Origin: Xaviernesmea oryzae
GTDB taxonomy: Bacteria > Pseudomonadota > Alphaproteobacteria > Rhizobiales > Rhizobiaceae
Length of the DNA: 64,000 bases
Assembly (NCBI RefSeq): GCF_900177415.1
Contig: NZ_FXAF01000006.1
Coordinates: 582,001-646,000 of the forward strand
Direction of reading: 5' to 3'
A program made the position numbers and the translations under genes. Position 1 is the stretch's first letter; every line of letters starts with the position of its first letter. Shown piece after piece: positions 45,894 to 55,482 of this stretch. A model generated the notes under the pieces. That model searched no databases. It was not told the origin of the DNA and saw only the letters and a program-made list of their open reading frames with translations.

Positions 45894-46162
45894 GAGCGGC
45901 CGGGCCTTCCATTCGACCGCAGGTCGGCGGCGAATATGTCGTGCATCGACCTGAACAGGCAAAGCCTGACGGCGTCGTCTCCTGCGGCCACGGGAAGCTC
46001 GCGCTTCGCTCTCGCGATCGTCTTTCTGGCAAGGGCGGCCGCCTCTTTCTCGGACGAGAAAAAGCGACGAGCCATGCGGTGGACATCCGGGCCGAGTGCT
46101 TCGATCCGGGGATCGATATCTCCATGCCTGTTTCGGCTCGGCGGATTGGCGGTGACGCTCAT
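45890..46162 (-). CDS. small protein resembling sigma-factor region 2
   Basis: A 90-residue protein. The segment IEALGPDVHRMARRFFSSEKEAAALARKTIARAKREL has the helix pattern of ECF sigma region 2, where the usual acidic edAeDLvQ-type motif would be EKEAAALARKT. The second half (LCLFRSMHDIFAADLR) resembles the following helix, but region 4 is absent. ATG at 46162 has GGAG at seven bases. It may be a sigma-derived adaptor or a decayed sigma gene. Divergent from the Crp/Fnr gene at 46411 across a spacer with two palindromes. Confidence 0.5.
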   Translation of the reverse strand: MSVTANPPSRNRHGDIDPRIEALGPDVHRMARRFFSSEKEAAALARKTIARAKRELPVAAGDDAVRLCLFRSMHDIFAADLRSNGRPGRS

Positions 46163-46214
46163 CGGAAGCTCCATCCTACCAACCGACAATGTCACAGTCC
46201 GTTACATCGTTCCG

Positions 46215-46228
46215 GTACGCTGGCGTAC
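46215..46228 (+). promoter_or_regulatory. GTACGC palindrome, site 1
   Basis: GTACGC-TG-GCGTAC, perfect 6-base arms, about 53 bases upstream of the minus-strand gene start at 46162. Similar to sites at 46284 and, weaker, 48268. Confidence 0.5.
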
Positions 46229-46283
46229 AAACACCCCGTCTGGTCCCCCGCCCCGCTGGGACATGACCAAAAGCCCCTCTTCC

Positions 46284-46297
46284 GTACGGTACCGTAC
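46284..46297 (+). promoter_or_regulatory. GTACGG palindrome, site 2
   Basis: GTACGG-TA-CCGTAC, a perfect 14-base palindrome. Its right end overlaps TACAAT (46295-46300), a possible -10 box for the Crp/Fnr gene at 46411. Its centre is 69 bases from that of site 1. Confidence 0.5.
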
Positions 46298-46410
46298 AAT
46301 CATTGCTATTTGCGATGAGGGGAATATGCTCTCTGCGTCTCATGCAGATTGACCCGGGCGCGAAGGGCCGAAGCACCATGTGCTCCGCCCGAACCAGGAG
46401 GGAAGCACGT

Positions 46411-47127
46411 ATGACCGCCCCTCCGCAATCTTCGATGCAGAACAAGCTTTTGGCGCTGCTTCCGGCAACGGATTACGGCCAGATCGCGCCCGATCTCGAC
46501 CTCATTCCCCTGCCGAAGGGAACGCTGCTCGGCCGGGCAGGCAAACCGATCAAATACGCGTATTTTCTGGCGTCCGGACTTGGCTCCATCGTGGTGACCA
46601 CACCCGAGGGCCACAGCGCGGAGGCCGGGATATTCGGATTCGACGGCTATGTGCCGACTTCCGTCGTGACGGGACTGGATGTCAGTATCCATGACGTCGG
46701 AATGCAGCTCGACGGCGAAGGCTACCGGATAAGCTACGATGCCTTCCGGGGCTGGATGGACAGCAACAGAAGTTTTTCCAGGGTGATGATCCGCGCTGCC
46801 GAAGCCTTTGCGGTGCAACTGGCCTTCACGGCGCTCTCCAATGCCGTTCACGATGTCAACGAACGCCTTGCCCGCTGGCTGCTGATGTGTCACGACCGGG
46901 TCTCGGGCAATGAAATCGCTCTGACCCACGATTTCATTTCATTGATGCTGGCGGTCCGGCGGCCAAGCGTCACGACGTCCCTGCACGTGCTCGAAGGCAA
47001 CGGCTTCATCCGTTCCGAAAGAGGAAGCATCATGATCCGGAACCGTCCGGCCCTTGAGGAGTTTGCACGAGATGCCTACGGAAGACCTGAAGAGGAATAC
47101 CGGCGTCTCATGAAGGATCTTTTCTAG
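46411..47127 (+). CDS. Crp/Fnr family transcriptional regulator (paralog 1)
   Basis: A 238-residue regulator with an N-terminal cyclic-nucleotide-type beta roll (YAYFLASGLGSIVVTTPEGHSAEAGIFG) and a C-terminal winged helix (LTHDFISLMLAVRRPSVTTSLHVLEGNGFI). No N-terminal Cys cluster for an Fe-S centre and no clear cAMP-binding RE motif is seen, so the signal is unknown. ATG at 46411 has an aggaggga site. The C-terminal half is very close to the regulator at 47399-48157 (shared YGRPEEEYRRL-like end), so they are paralogs of one subgroup. Confidence 0.88.
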   Translation: MTAPPQSSMQNKLLALLPATDYGQIAPDLDLIPLPKGTLLGRAGKPIKYAYFLASGLGSIVVTTPEGHSAEAGIFGFDGYVPTSVVTGLDVSIHDVGMQLDGEGYRISYDAFRGWMDSNRSFSRVMIRAAEAFAVQLAFTALSNAVHDVNERLARWLLMCHDRVSGNEIALTHDFISLMLAVRRPSVTTSLHVLEGNGFIRSERGSIMIRNRPALEEFARDAYGRPEEEYRRLMKDLF

Positions 47128-47191
47128 GGCGCTGTTCTATTCTTCGAAGTGGAGTGTCACGCACAGACAGGAGGACAGGCGGAGTTCGAAG

Positions 47192-47437
47192 ATGACACGG
47201 TACTTCTTCCAGATCCGCCGCGGTGGCGTAACCATCACCGACGAAGAAGGCGACGAGTTCGACAGCATTGACGAAGCCCACGCCAATGCCATCAGAGCCG
47301 TGCGGGAATTGTTGGCGGCACGCATCAAGAACGGCGCGATGATCTTGGACGAACATATGGAAATACGCGACGAAACCGGCGCGCTCGTTGTCGCCGTTTC
47401 ATTCCATGACGTCATCAAAAGGCATCTCGGGCGCTGA
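47192..47437 (+). CDS. DUF6894-like small protein
   Basis: An 81-residue protein: MTRYFFQIRRGGVTITDEEG, then an acidic turn, the helix EAHANAIRAVRELLAARIK, and a strand pair MEIRDETGALVVAVSFHD. This matches a small rhizobial family that I know as DUF6894; function not established. It lies 64 bases after Crp/Fnr paralog 1 on the same strand, and its last 39 bases overlap the end of paralog 2 on the other strand. Confidence 0.75.
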   Translation: MTRYFFQIRRGGVTITDEEGDEFDSIDEAHANAIRAVRELLAARIKNGAMILDEHMEIRDETGALVVAVSFHDVIKRHLGR

Positions 47438-48157
47438 GACGGGCCAGAATTCGCCGATGAGACGCCGGTATTCCTCTTCCGGCTCTCCGTAGGCATGGCC
47501 CGCGAATTCCTGCATCCCTTTCCGGTCCCGGATGGTGATGCGGCCGCGCTCCGCCCGGATGAGCTTCTTTCCTTCCAGGACATGCAAGGCGGTGGTGACG
47601 CTGGGCCGTCGGACCCCGAGCATCAGCGAAATGAAATCGTGGGTAAGATTGATCTCGTCGCCATCGACGCGGTCGTGGCCCATCAGCAGCCAGCGCGCCA
47701 GGCGTTCGTCCACCTGATAGGCGATGTTGCAGAGGGCGGTATAGGAAACCTGCGAGGAAAACGCCTGAATGAACCTGGCGAGCAGATTGGCGAAAACCGG
47801 GTTCTGCGCCAGCGTTTCCGCAACCTTCCCGATCGGCATCCGGTAGCCGTTTCCCGCAACCTGCATCAGCACTTCGTGGATGCTGATCGTTCCTCCGACG
47901 CCCGCCGGAGTCGGCGAAAACCCTTCGCGGCCGAACATGCCGGCTTCGGCCTGCTGGCCATCCGCAGAAACGGTCACCACCGATCCGATGCCGCTCTCCA
48001 GGAAATAGACATAGTCGATCGGCCTGCCCGCTTCGACGATGACGAAGCCTCGGGCAAGATCGACCGGCTCCAATACGGTTCTCACGCTGCGGAACTCGTT
48101 TTCGGGCAGCAGGGCCAGAAGCCGATTCCGGATTTCGTTCTGTTCTGCGACGGACAT
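47399..48157 (-). CDS. Crp/Fnr family transcriptional regulator (paralog 2)
   Basis: A 252-residue regulator with the same architecture as the gene at 46411: beta roll (DYVYFLESGIGSVVTVSADGQQAEAGMFG), dimer helix (VDERLARWLLMGHDRV) and winged helix (LTHDFISLMLGVRRPSVTTALHVLEG). It has an extra C-terminal tail (GEFWPVSAPEMPFDDVME), the part encoded by the overlap with the DUF6894 gene. Divergent from the atypical receiver gene at 48345. Confidence 0.88.
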   Translation of the reverse strand: MSVAEQNEIRNRLLALLPENEFRSVRTVLEPVDLARGFVIVEAGRPIDYVYFLESGIGSVVTVSADGQQAEAGMFGREGFSPTPAGVGGTISIHEVLMQVAGNGYRMPIGKVAETLAQNPVFANLLARFIQAFSSQVSYTALCNIAYQVDERLARWLLMGHDRVDGDEINLTHDFISLMLGVRRPSVTTALHVLEGKKLIRAERGRITIRDRKGMQEFAGHAYGEPEEEYRRLIGEFWPVSAPEMPFDDVME

Positions 48158-48267
48158 GGTTCTCGCTGACGTGGGCGAAAGTGCCAGAACTTCCGGCCGC
48201 CATGCCCCTGAATTCCAAGCGGGCGGTTGCCGATTCTATAGCATCCTGTGGTTCGGGGTGATTTTGG

Positions 48268-48281
48268 GTACGCTGGCAGAC
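48268..48281 (+). promoter_or_regulatory. degenerate GTACGC site, site 3
   Basis: GTACGCTGGCAGAC matches site 1 (46215) at 12 of 14 positions; only the right arm is damaged. It lies in the spacer between Crp/Fnr paralog 2 and the receiver gene at 48345. Confidence 0.35.
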
Positions 48282-48344
48282 GCTGGGCCCGCTACCCGTC
48301 CGAAAGGATTAGTCTGCAGGCTCTTCAATTCGGAGGGGCAGGGA

Positions 48345-48731
48345 ATGGAAACTTCAAGAGACCAGACGGTCCTGGTTCTGGAAGACGAGGCGCTGATTGC
48401 CATCTATCTCGAAGAGCTGCTCGCCCAGGCCGGTTTCGACAGTATCAGCACCTATTCGTCCTGTGTCGCCGCAACCGAGTGGCTTCAGCAGCACACGCCG
48501 GAGCTTGCCGTCATGGAGACCCGGCTGAGGGACGGCGCCTGCGACGAGATTGCCGCCATCCTCGCCAAACGCGGCGTGCCCTACATCGTGCATTCGGTGG
48601 AGAGGGATATCGGCGGGCGCCATCCGCAGATGGACAGCAAGTGCAAATGGGTCGACAAGCCCTGCAATCCGGACGAATTCATCCGGGCGGTGAAGGAATG
48701 CGTGCCCGATCACGGGCGGCATATGCTCTGA
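48345..48731 (+). CDS. receiver-domain protein with Glu in place of phosphoacceptor Asp
   Basis: A 128-residue REC-only protein. The acidic cluster EDE (13-15), the helix ALIAIYLEELLAQAG and the final WVDKPCNPDEF Lys region are well kept. Strand 3 reads LAVMETRLRDG, so Glu58 occupies the phosphoacceptor place (compare FVDVRLADG of the regulator at 321). Asp-to-Glu at this site often mimics the phosphorylated state. ATG at 48345 has a ggagggg site. It closes the regulatory island. The Crp/Fnr gene on its left is divergent. Confidence 0.85.
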   Translation: METSRDQTVLVLEDEALIAIYLEELLAQAGFDSISTYSSCVAATEWLQQHTPELAVMETRLRDGACDEIAAILAKRGVPYIVHSVERDIGGRHPQMDSKCKWVDKPCNPDEFIRAVKECVPDHGRHML

Positions 48732-48782
48732 TCGGCTGCGTTTGCAGGCGAAAGCGGAGGACGGCAAGCTGCCGTCCGCGTC

Positions 48783-50609
<1,827 letters not shown>

Positions 50610-50691
50610 GGCTCGCGCATATAGCAGCGCGAATCCCTGCCGCAAAGCGGAAAGATAACCTTTCATTGAGGATAAGGCCCGGTTCTGCGGG

Positions 50692-51942
50692 CTATTTGGG
50701 CTTACCGGTCTCCGGATCGGTGAGCACTGACGCGTTGGGGACCTGGGCGCTGCGGATGCCGAAATTCTCCCGCGCGTCGGCCGGCACGGCCTGGCGCTCC
50801 TTGAGGCGCCACAGGACATAAGTCCCGTAGGCGATCGCGACCAGGATCACCGCATGGATGAAGGTGTGCTGGCCGAAGACGGGGGTCAGAAGCGTGACGC
50901 CGAGCGGCACGACGGTAGCGGCTGCCGACCAGGCGACGAGCAGCGTCGAGGAGAGCGGCACGAAATCGCCCGGATCGGCGCGGTCGTTGGCATGCGCGTT
51001 GGCGACCGAATAGACGGTCTCGACCGCCCCGCCGAAGACGAGGAAGACGATCATCAGGATGACGATGGCCGAGAACGAGACGAAGAGGGCGGCGATGCCG
51101 GCCGCGACGATGAGGCCGCAGGTGACGACGAGCACGTAGCGCCGGTCGATCCGGTCGGAGAGCACGCCGAGCGGGTATTGCACGAAGAGCAGCCCGGTCT
51201 GCATGACGAACATCAGCAGCGCGATATCCGCCTGGGACACCTGGCTGGTGGCCGCATAGATCGGCGTGAAGCCCTGCACGACCATGGAAAGCCCGCCGGA
51301 TGCCAAAACGCCGACGAGGCCCACCGGCGAGATGCGCCATGCCATGGGGATGTTGACGCTGACGCTGGCGGGCGGCGGCGGGTTCGGCAGGCGGGTGAGC
51401 CCGATCGGCAGGATGGCGAGCGCGGTGACGAGGATGACGGCGAGCGGCGCGAGATTGCCGTCGGTCGGTATGCGGCCGAAGATCCAGGCGCCGCAGCCGA
51501 GGCCGAGAACGTAGGCCATGTAGAAGAAAGACATGGCCCGGCCGCGCCATTGGTTGGAGGCGGCGTGGTTCAGCCAACTCTGGGCGATGATGAAGTTGAC
51601 GTTGGCGGCCGCGCCGTAGAGGCCGCGGGCGAAAATCCACACATAGGCGGGCAGGTCGGCGGCGATCAGCACGGCCGCGATGATCACCATCGCCATGGAG
51701 CAGGCGAAAAGCCGCGCATGGCCGACGCGGCGAATGAGCGGCCCGCCGACGACGCAGCCGATAAGGCCGCCGAAGGCGACGGCAGTGACGGCCGCGCCCG
51801 CCGCCCACGGAGCCGCAGATTGGGTGAGCATGAAGGGCACATAGGCGAACATGATGCCGCTGCCGACCGCGGCGATCGTCATGGAGACGACGATGCTGGC
51901 GATCGAAAAGGGCGACGCCGTCTCGATTGTCCGACCGTGCAT
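50692..51942 (-). CDS. MFS transporter (first of three)
   Basis: A 416-residue major facilitator with about 12 membrane spans. A typical intracellular loop 2-3 motif is weak ([14 protein letters not shown]), while the 8-9 loop has [14 protein letters not shown]. The sequence resembles the YcaD-like group of putative sugar/drug transporters. ATG at 51942 has ggagaga. It is divergent from an XRE-cupin regulator, which may control it. Substrate unknown. Confidence 0.85.
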   Translation of the reverse strand: MHGRTIETASPFSIASIVVSMTIAAVGSGIMFAYVPFMLTQSAAPWAAGAAVTAVAFGGLIGCVVGGPLIRRVGHARLFACSMAMVIIAAVLIAADLPAYVWIFARGLYGAAANVNFIIAQSWLNHAASNQWRGRAMSFFYMAYVLGLGCGAWIFGRIPTDGNLAPLAVILVTALAILPIGLTRLPNPPPPASVSVNIPMAWRISPVGLVGVLASGGLSMVVQGFTPIYAATSQVSQADIALLMFVMQTGLLFVQYPLGVLSDRIDRRYVLVVTCGLIVAAGIAALFVSFSAIVILMIVFLVFGGAVETVYSVANAHANDRADPGDFVPLSSTLLVAWSAAATVVPLGVTLLTPVFGQHTFIHAVILVAIAYGTYVLWRLKERQAVPADARENFGIRSAQVPNASVLTDPETGKPK

Positions 51943-52118
51943 TCGTCTCTCCGGAAACGGGCGGACGGCCGCTTCTGCGCCGTATCCGACCCGACTGCAG
52001 CTTCATAGCCGACGGATGATGACGGGAGCTATCGCGGAAACGCCATCGGCTCACGAATTTCACACATTCCATCATGATGACGCTTGATTCCACCATAAGG
52101 GAATGCAATTCTCAAATC

Positions 52119-52694
52119 ATGGAAACCACGGTTCACGACATAGATGCCGCCATCAGCGAGCGGCTGAAGAAGCTCCGGGCGAAAGCGGGTTTCACACTCG
52201 ACGAGCTGTCGAGCCGGTCGGGCGTCAGCCGGGCGATGATCTCGCGCATCGAGCGGGCCGAGGCGAACCCGACGGCGGCGCTGCTTGCGAGGCTGTCGGA
52301 AGCGCTCGGCCTTTCGCTCTCGGCCTTCTTTGCCGACGAGGACAAGCAGGGCTCGCCGCTCAGCCGCCGGGCGGACCAGAAGCTGTGGCGCGACCTGCAT
52401 ACGCGTTATCTGCGCCGCTCCGTCTCGCCGCCCGGCACGCCGAGCCGCGTCGATATCGTCGAGGTGGAGTTTCCGGCCGGGGCACGCGTCAGTTTCCCGC
52501 CGCGCGAGGAGAGCCGGGTGATGACCCAGCATGTCTGGCTGTTCGAGGGTGTGCTGGAGATGGTTTTCGAAGACGTCACCTACACGCTTCATCCCGGCGA
52601 CTGCCTCTACATGGACCTCGGCGCCGCCTTCGATTTCCACAACCCGTCCGACAAGCCGGCCCGCTACGCGGTGATCCTCGACCGCGGCCGTTAA
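52119..52694 (+). CDS. XRE-family regulator with C-terminal cupin domain
   Basis: A 191-residue regulator. The helix-turn-helix runs LKKLRAKAGFTLDELSSRSGVSRAMISRIERAEANPT (about residues 15-52). The cupin domain follows (VEFPAGARVSFPPR, VWLFEGVLEMVFEDVTYTLHPGDCLYMD), a likely small-ligand sensor. I chose ATG 52119; ATG 52074 is also open, and neither has a strong ribosome site. Divergent from the MFS gene at 51942 and followed 16 bases later by a GNAT gene, a layout common for XRE-cupin/acetyltransferase/exporter sets. Confidence 0.87.
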   Translation: METTVHDIDAAISERLKKLRAKAGFTLDELSSRSGVSRAMISRIERAEANPTAALLARLSEALGLSLSAFFADEDKQGSPLSRRADQKLWRDLHTRYLRRSVSPPGTPSRVDIVEVEFPAGARVSFPPREESRVMTQHVWLFEGVLEMVFEDVTYTLHPGDCLYMDLGAAFDFHNPSDKPARYAVILDRGR

Positions 52695-52710
52695 TCCGAA
52701 AGAACCGAAC

Positions 52711-53229
52711 ATGACGACCATCCGCATCATAGACGCCGACGAAGCCCGCGCCGTCCTGCCCGATCTCTGCGAAATCCTCTCCGACTGCATCAACGGCGGC
52801 GCTTCGGTCGGCTTCATGCTGCCTTTCGGGCCGAAGGACGCGGAGGCCTACTGGCGGGAGATCGCCGCAGCCGTCGAGGCGGGTGGCATCATCCTCGCCG
52901 TAGCGGAAGTGGAAGGTCGGGTGGTCGGCACGGTGCAGGTGGGCCTGGCGTCGAAGCCGAACCAGCCGCATCGCGGCGACCTGATGAAGCTCCTCGTGCA
53001 TCGCTCGGCCCGCGGCCTCGGCCTTTCGCGCAGGCTGATGGATGCGGTGGAAAGGGAGGCGGCCCGGCGCGGCCGCACGCTTCTGGTACTCGACACGGCG
53101 ACCGGAAGCGATGCGGAGAAGATCTATCCCCGCTTCGGCTGGGAGCGCGTCGGCGTCATTCCCGACTACGCCATGTGGCCGGAAGGCGGCTTCTGCGGCA
53201 CGACGCTGTTTTATAAACGGGTGGGGTGA
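52711..53229 (+). CDS. GNAT family N-acetyltransferase
   Basis: A 172-residue acetyl-CoA transferase. The acetyl-CoA loop is LLVHRSARGLGLSRRLMDAVE near residue 95 (R/Q-x-x-G-x-G/A type), with VAEVEGRVVGTVQVGL on the preceding strands and LVLDTATGSDAEKIYPRFGW on strand 5. It is probably co-transcribed with the XRE-cupin gene 16 bases upstream. The substrate is unknown; an amino acid or drug is possible given the MFS gene nearby. Confidence 0.88.
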   Translation: MTTIRIIDADEARAVLPDLCEILSDCINGGASVGFMLPFGPKDAEAYWREIAAAVEAGGIILAVAEVEGRVVGTVQVGLASKPNQPHRGDLMKLLVHRSARGLGLSRRLMDAVEREAARRGRTLLVLDTATGSDAEKIYPRFGWERVGVIPDYAMWPEGGFCGTTLFYKRVG

Positions 53230-53235
53230 AGGAGT

Positions 53236-53259
53236 AGCCCGCCCTTTTTTGGGCGGGCT
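53236..53259 (+). terminator. hairpin after the GNAT gene
   Basis: AGCCCGCCC and GGGCGGGCT form a 9-base stem around TTTTTT. The right arm runs into the start of the mosaic element at 53256, so the terminator and the element share bases. Confidence 0.65.
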
Positions 53260-53392
53260 CAGATTGCTGACAAAGGCGAAAACTTCTCTTTCGTCATGCT
53301 CGGGCTTGTCCCGAGCATCTGCAAACTATTGATGTTTATAGATCCTCGGCACAAGGCCGAGTAGGACTGAAGGTTCGTCAACAAGCTGAGCC
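53256..53392 (+). repeat. mosaic palindromic element, copy 2
   Basis: A 137-base element bounded by GGCTCAG and CTGAGCC with two internal palindromes (CATGCTCGGG...CCCGAGCAT and GATCCTCGGC...GCCGAG). It matches the reverse complement of 34262-34406 from end to end. The outer arms here are GCCCGCCC-type. Confidence 0.85.
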
Positions 53393-53423
53393 CGCCCCAT
53401 GGGCGGGCCTGCGAGCCCTTGGC

Positions 53424-54629
53424 TCAGCGCTTTTCCGTCAGGAAATAGAGGAGGGCGATGACGGGAAGGGCGAGGCCGATCGAGGAGGCGAGAAGCCAGC
53501 CGCCCTCGGCGAACGCCCAGGCTCCGACGGCGGAGCCGATCGCGCCGCCGCAGAAGAAGGTCGCCATGAAGAGGCCGTTCAGACGGCTGCGCAGCTCGGC
53601 GCCGAGGCCGTAGATCGCCCGCTGGCCGATGACGAGCGTCATGGTCACGCCGAAATCGAGCAGGATGGCGGCAAGCGTCAGCAGCGTCAGCGCGACGACG
53701 GAGCCTTCCGGGGCGATATGGGTGATCAGGAAGGCTATCGCGACCGCGGCGATCCCGAAGACCGTCGCGGGTCTGCCGAGATCCCGGTCGGCAAGGCGCC
53801 CGGCGATCGGCGAGGCGATGGCGCCCGCGACGCCCGCAAGCGCGAAGAGGGCGATGCCGGCCTGGGTGAGCTGGAAGGCGGGGCCGGCCAGCACCAGCGG
53901 CGTCACCGTCCAGAACAGGCTGAAGGCGGCGAACTGGCAGGCCTGGTAGAAGGCGCGGCGGCGCAGCACCGGCTGGGTGGCGTAAAGGGTGCCCATCGAA
54001 GACAGCAGGGAGAAATAGGAGAGCCTGGTCTGCGGCATCCGCTTCGGCAGGCGGGCGGCAAGCACGAAGCCGAGCACGACCATGACGGCGGCCGACAGGA
54101 AGAAGACGAGGTGCCAGGAGGAGAAGCGGGCGATGAAGCTCGCAACCGGCCGTGCCATCATGATGCCGACCATCAGCCCGCTCATGACATTGCCGACCAC
54201 CCGGCCGCGCATGGCGTCGGGCGCAAGGCTCGCGGCGAAGGGCACGATCATCTGCACGGCGGTGGAGCCGAGGCCGATCGCCAGCGATGCGGCGAGGAAG
54301 GGCACGGAGGCGGTCGAAAGCCCGGCGGCGACGAGCGCCAGCGTCACGGCGCCGATCATGGTGAGGATCAGCCGGCGGTTTTCGAGAAGGTCGCCGAGCG
54401 GTACGATCAGGAGCAGGCCGAGGCCGTAGCCGATCTGCGTCAGCGTCACGATGAGGCCGGTCGCATGCGCCGGGAGACCGATCGAGGCGGCGATCGGACC
54501 GGCGAGCGGCTGGGCGTAATAAAGGTTCGCGGCGACGAGACCGCAGGCCGCGGCCATGACGAAGGTCATGCCGGCGGACATTGCCGAAGGTGCCGCCGGC
54601 GCGGCCAGTGTTGCAGTATTGCTTGTCAT
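53424..54629 (-). CDS. MFS transporter (second of three)
   Basis: A 401-residue major facilitator of the DHA1-like group with 12 predicted spans. Landmarks: GLVAANLYYAQPLAGPIAASIG at helix 1-2, IVPLGDLLENRRLILTM in the 2-3 loop, and PIAGRLADRDLGRP in the 8-9 loop. It lies 43 bases downstream of a TetR gene on the same strand, so it is probably a drug or metabolite exporter repressed by that regulator. Confidence 0.87.
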   Translation of the reverse strand: MTSNTATLAAPAAPSAMSAGMTFVMAAACGLVAANLYYAQPLAGPIAASIGLPAHATGLIVTLTQIGYGLGLLLIVPLGDLLENRRLILTMIGAVTLALVAAGLSTASVPFLAASLAIGLGSTAVQMIVPFAASLAPDAMRGRVVGNVMSGLMVGIMMARPVASFIARFSSWHLVFFLSAAVMVVLGFVLAARLPKRMPQTRLSYFSLLSSMGTLYATQPVLRRRAFYQACQFAAFSLFWTVTPLVLAGPAFQLTQAGIALFALAGVAGAIASPIAGRLADRDLGRPATVFGIAAVAIAFLITHIAPEGSVVALTLLTLAAILLDFGVTMTLVIGQRAIYGLGAELRSRLNGLFMATFFCGGAIGSAVGAWAFAEGGWLLASSIGLALPVIALLYFLTEKR

Positions 54630-54672
54630 GAAAGGCTCCGGGGAGGAGGAGGTTGAGGGAGGAACGGATAAT

Positions 54673-55293
54673 TCAGTCGAGAAGTTTCATGGCGGTATCC
54701 ACCACGGAGAGGGCCCGGTCGCGGTCGGGACCTGTCTTGCCGAGGACGCGAAGGCCCTGGGTGACCGAGAGCAGGAGGCGTGCGGTCGTCGCAGGATCGA
54801 CCGCCTGCGGGATCGACCCGTCCGTCTGTCCTTCGCGGATCAGGCTGTCGAGCAGGGCTTCGGTGCGTGCCATCGAGCGGTTGACGCGCTCGGCCGCTTC
54901 GGCATCGTAGACGCCGAGCTCGATCGCCGTGCCGACCACCAGGCAGCCGCGCCGGCCGTGTTCGCCATGCGAGGCTTCGGCATAGAAACGCAGCATGCGG
55001 AAAACCTTGTCGCGGCCGTTGCCGCCCGCCGCAAGCTCTTCTTCCAGAAGCGCGTTGCGGACCTGCTTGTATCGGTCGAAGGCGGCGAGGAAGATCGCCT
55101 TCTTGTCCTTGAAGGCCTTGTAGAGGCTGCCGGCGGCAAGCCCCATCGCGTCCTTCAGCTCCGAGATCGACGCGGCATGATAGCCGCGCTCGGAAAAGAC
55201 GACGATCGCCTTGTCGAGCGCTTCCTCGATCTCGAATTCGCGCGGACGTCCCGGCGGACGCGCGGCCAGGCCGGATGTGGCATTGATGTTCAT
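54673..55293 (-). CDS. TetR/AcrR family transcriptional regulator
   Basis: A 206-residue repressor. The N-terminal helix-turn-helix ALDKAIVVFSERGYHAASISELKDAMGLAAGSLYKAF spans about residues 25-61, and the C-terminal ligand domain resembles the TetR_C_16/YxaF-like group (GCLVVGTAIELGVYD). A 24-base near-perfect palindrome overlaps the promoter region 14 bases upstream of the ATG. It precedes the MFS gene at 54629 and probably controls the pair. Confidence 0.9.
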   Translation of the reverse strand: MNINATSGLAARPPGRPREFEIEEALDKAIVVFSERGYHAASISELKDAMGLAAGSLYKAFKDKKAIFLAAFDRYKQVRNALLEEELAAGGNGRDKVFRMLRFYAEASHGEHGRRGCLVVGTAIELGVYDAEAAERVNRSMARTEALLDSLIREGQTDGSIPQAVDPATTARLLLSVTQGLRVLGKTGPDRDRALSVVDTAMKLLD

Positions 55294-55306
55294 GGCAGAC
55301 GGCTTA

Positions 55307-55330
55307 ATTTGGAAACGATCGTTCCCAAAT
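55307..55330 (+). promoter_or_regulatory. TetR-type operator
   Basis: A 24-base inverted repeat with outer arms ATTTGG/CCAAAT and centre AACGATCGTT; only one base pair mismatches. It is immediately upstream of the tetR ATG, the expected place for autorepression. Confidence 0.7.
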
Positions 55331-55482
55331 ATGGGTACGATCGCGTTTCGTCAAGCACCCCGATCGGCTTTTTATGGCGTCTCGCCAGTGCGCCCGCCTG
55401 CATGCAAAGGGATATTCCGTGCGGAACACTCGGCCGTCCCGCTGGTTACACTCCTGTCACCAACCGAAAGCTGGAGGCAGAC

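Noticed and set aside
52058-52110. Inverted CATTCC/GGAATG before the XRE-cupin gene
   Set aside because: The arms are short and about 30 bases apart; this is not distinguishable from chance.
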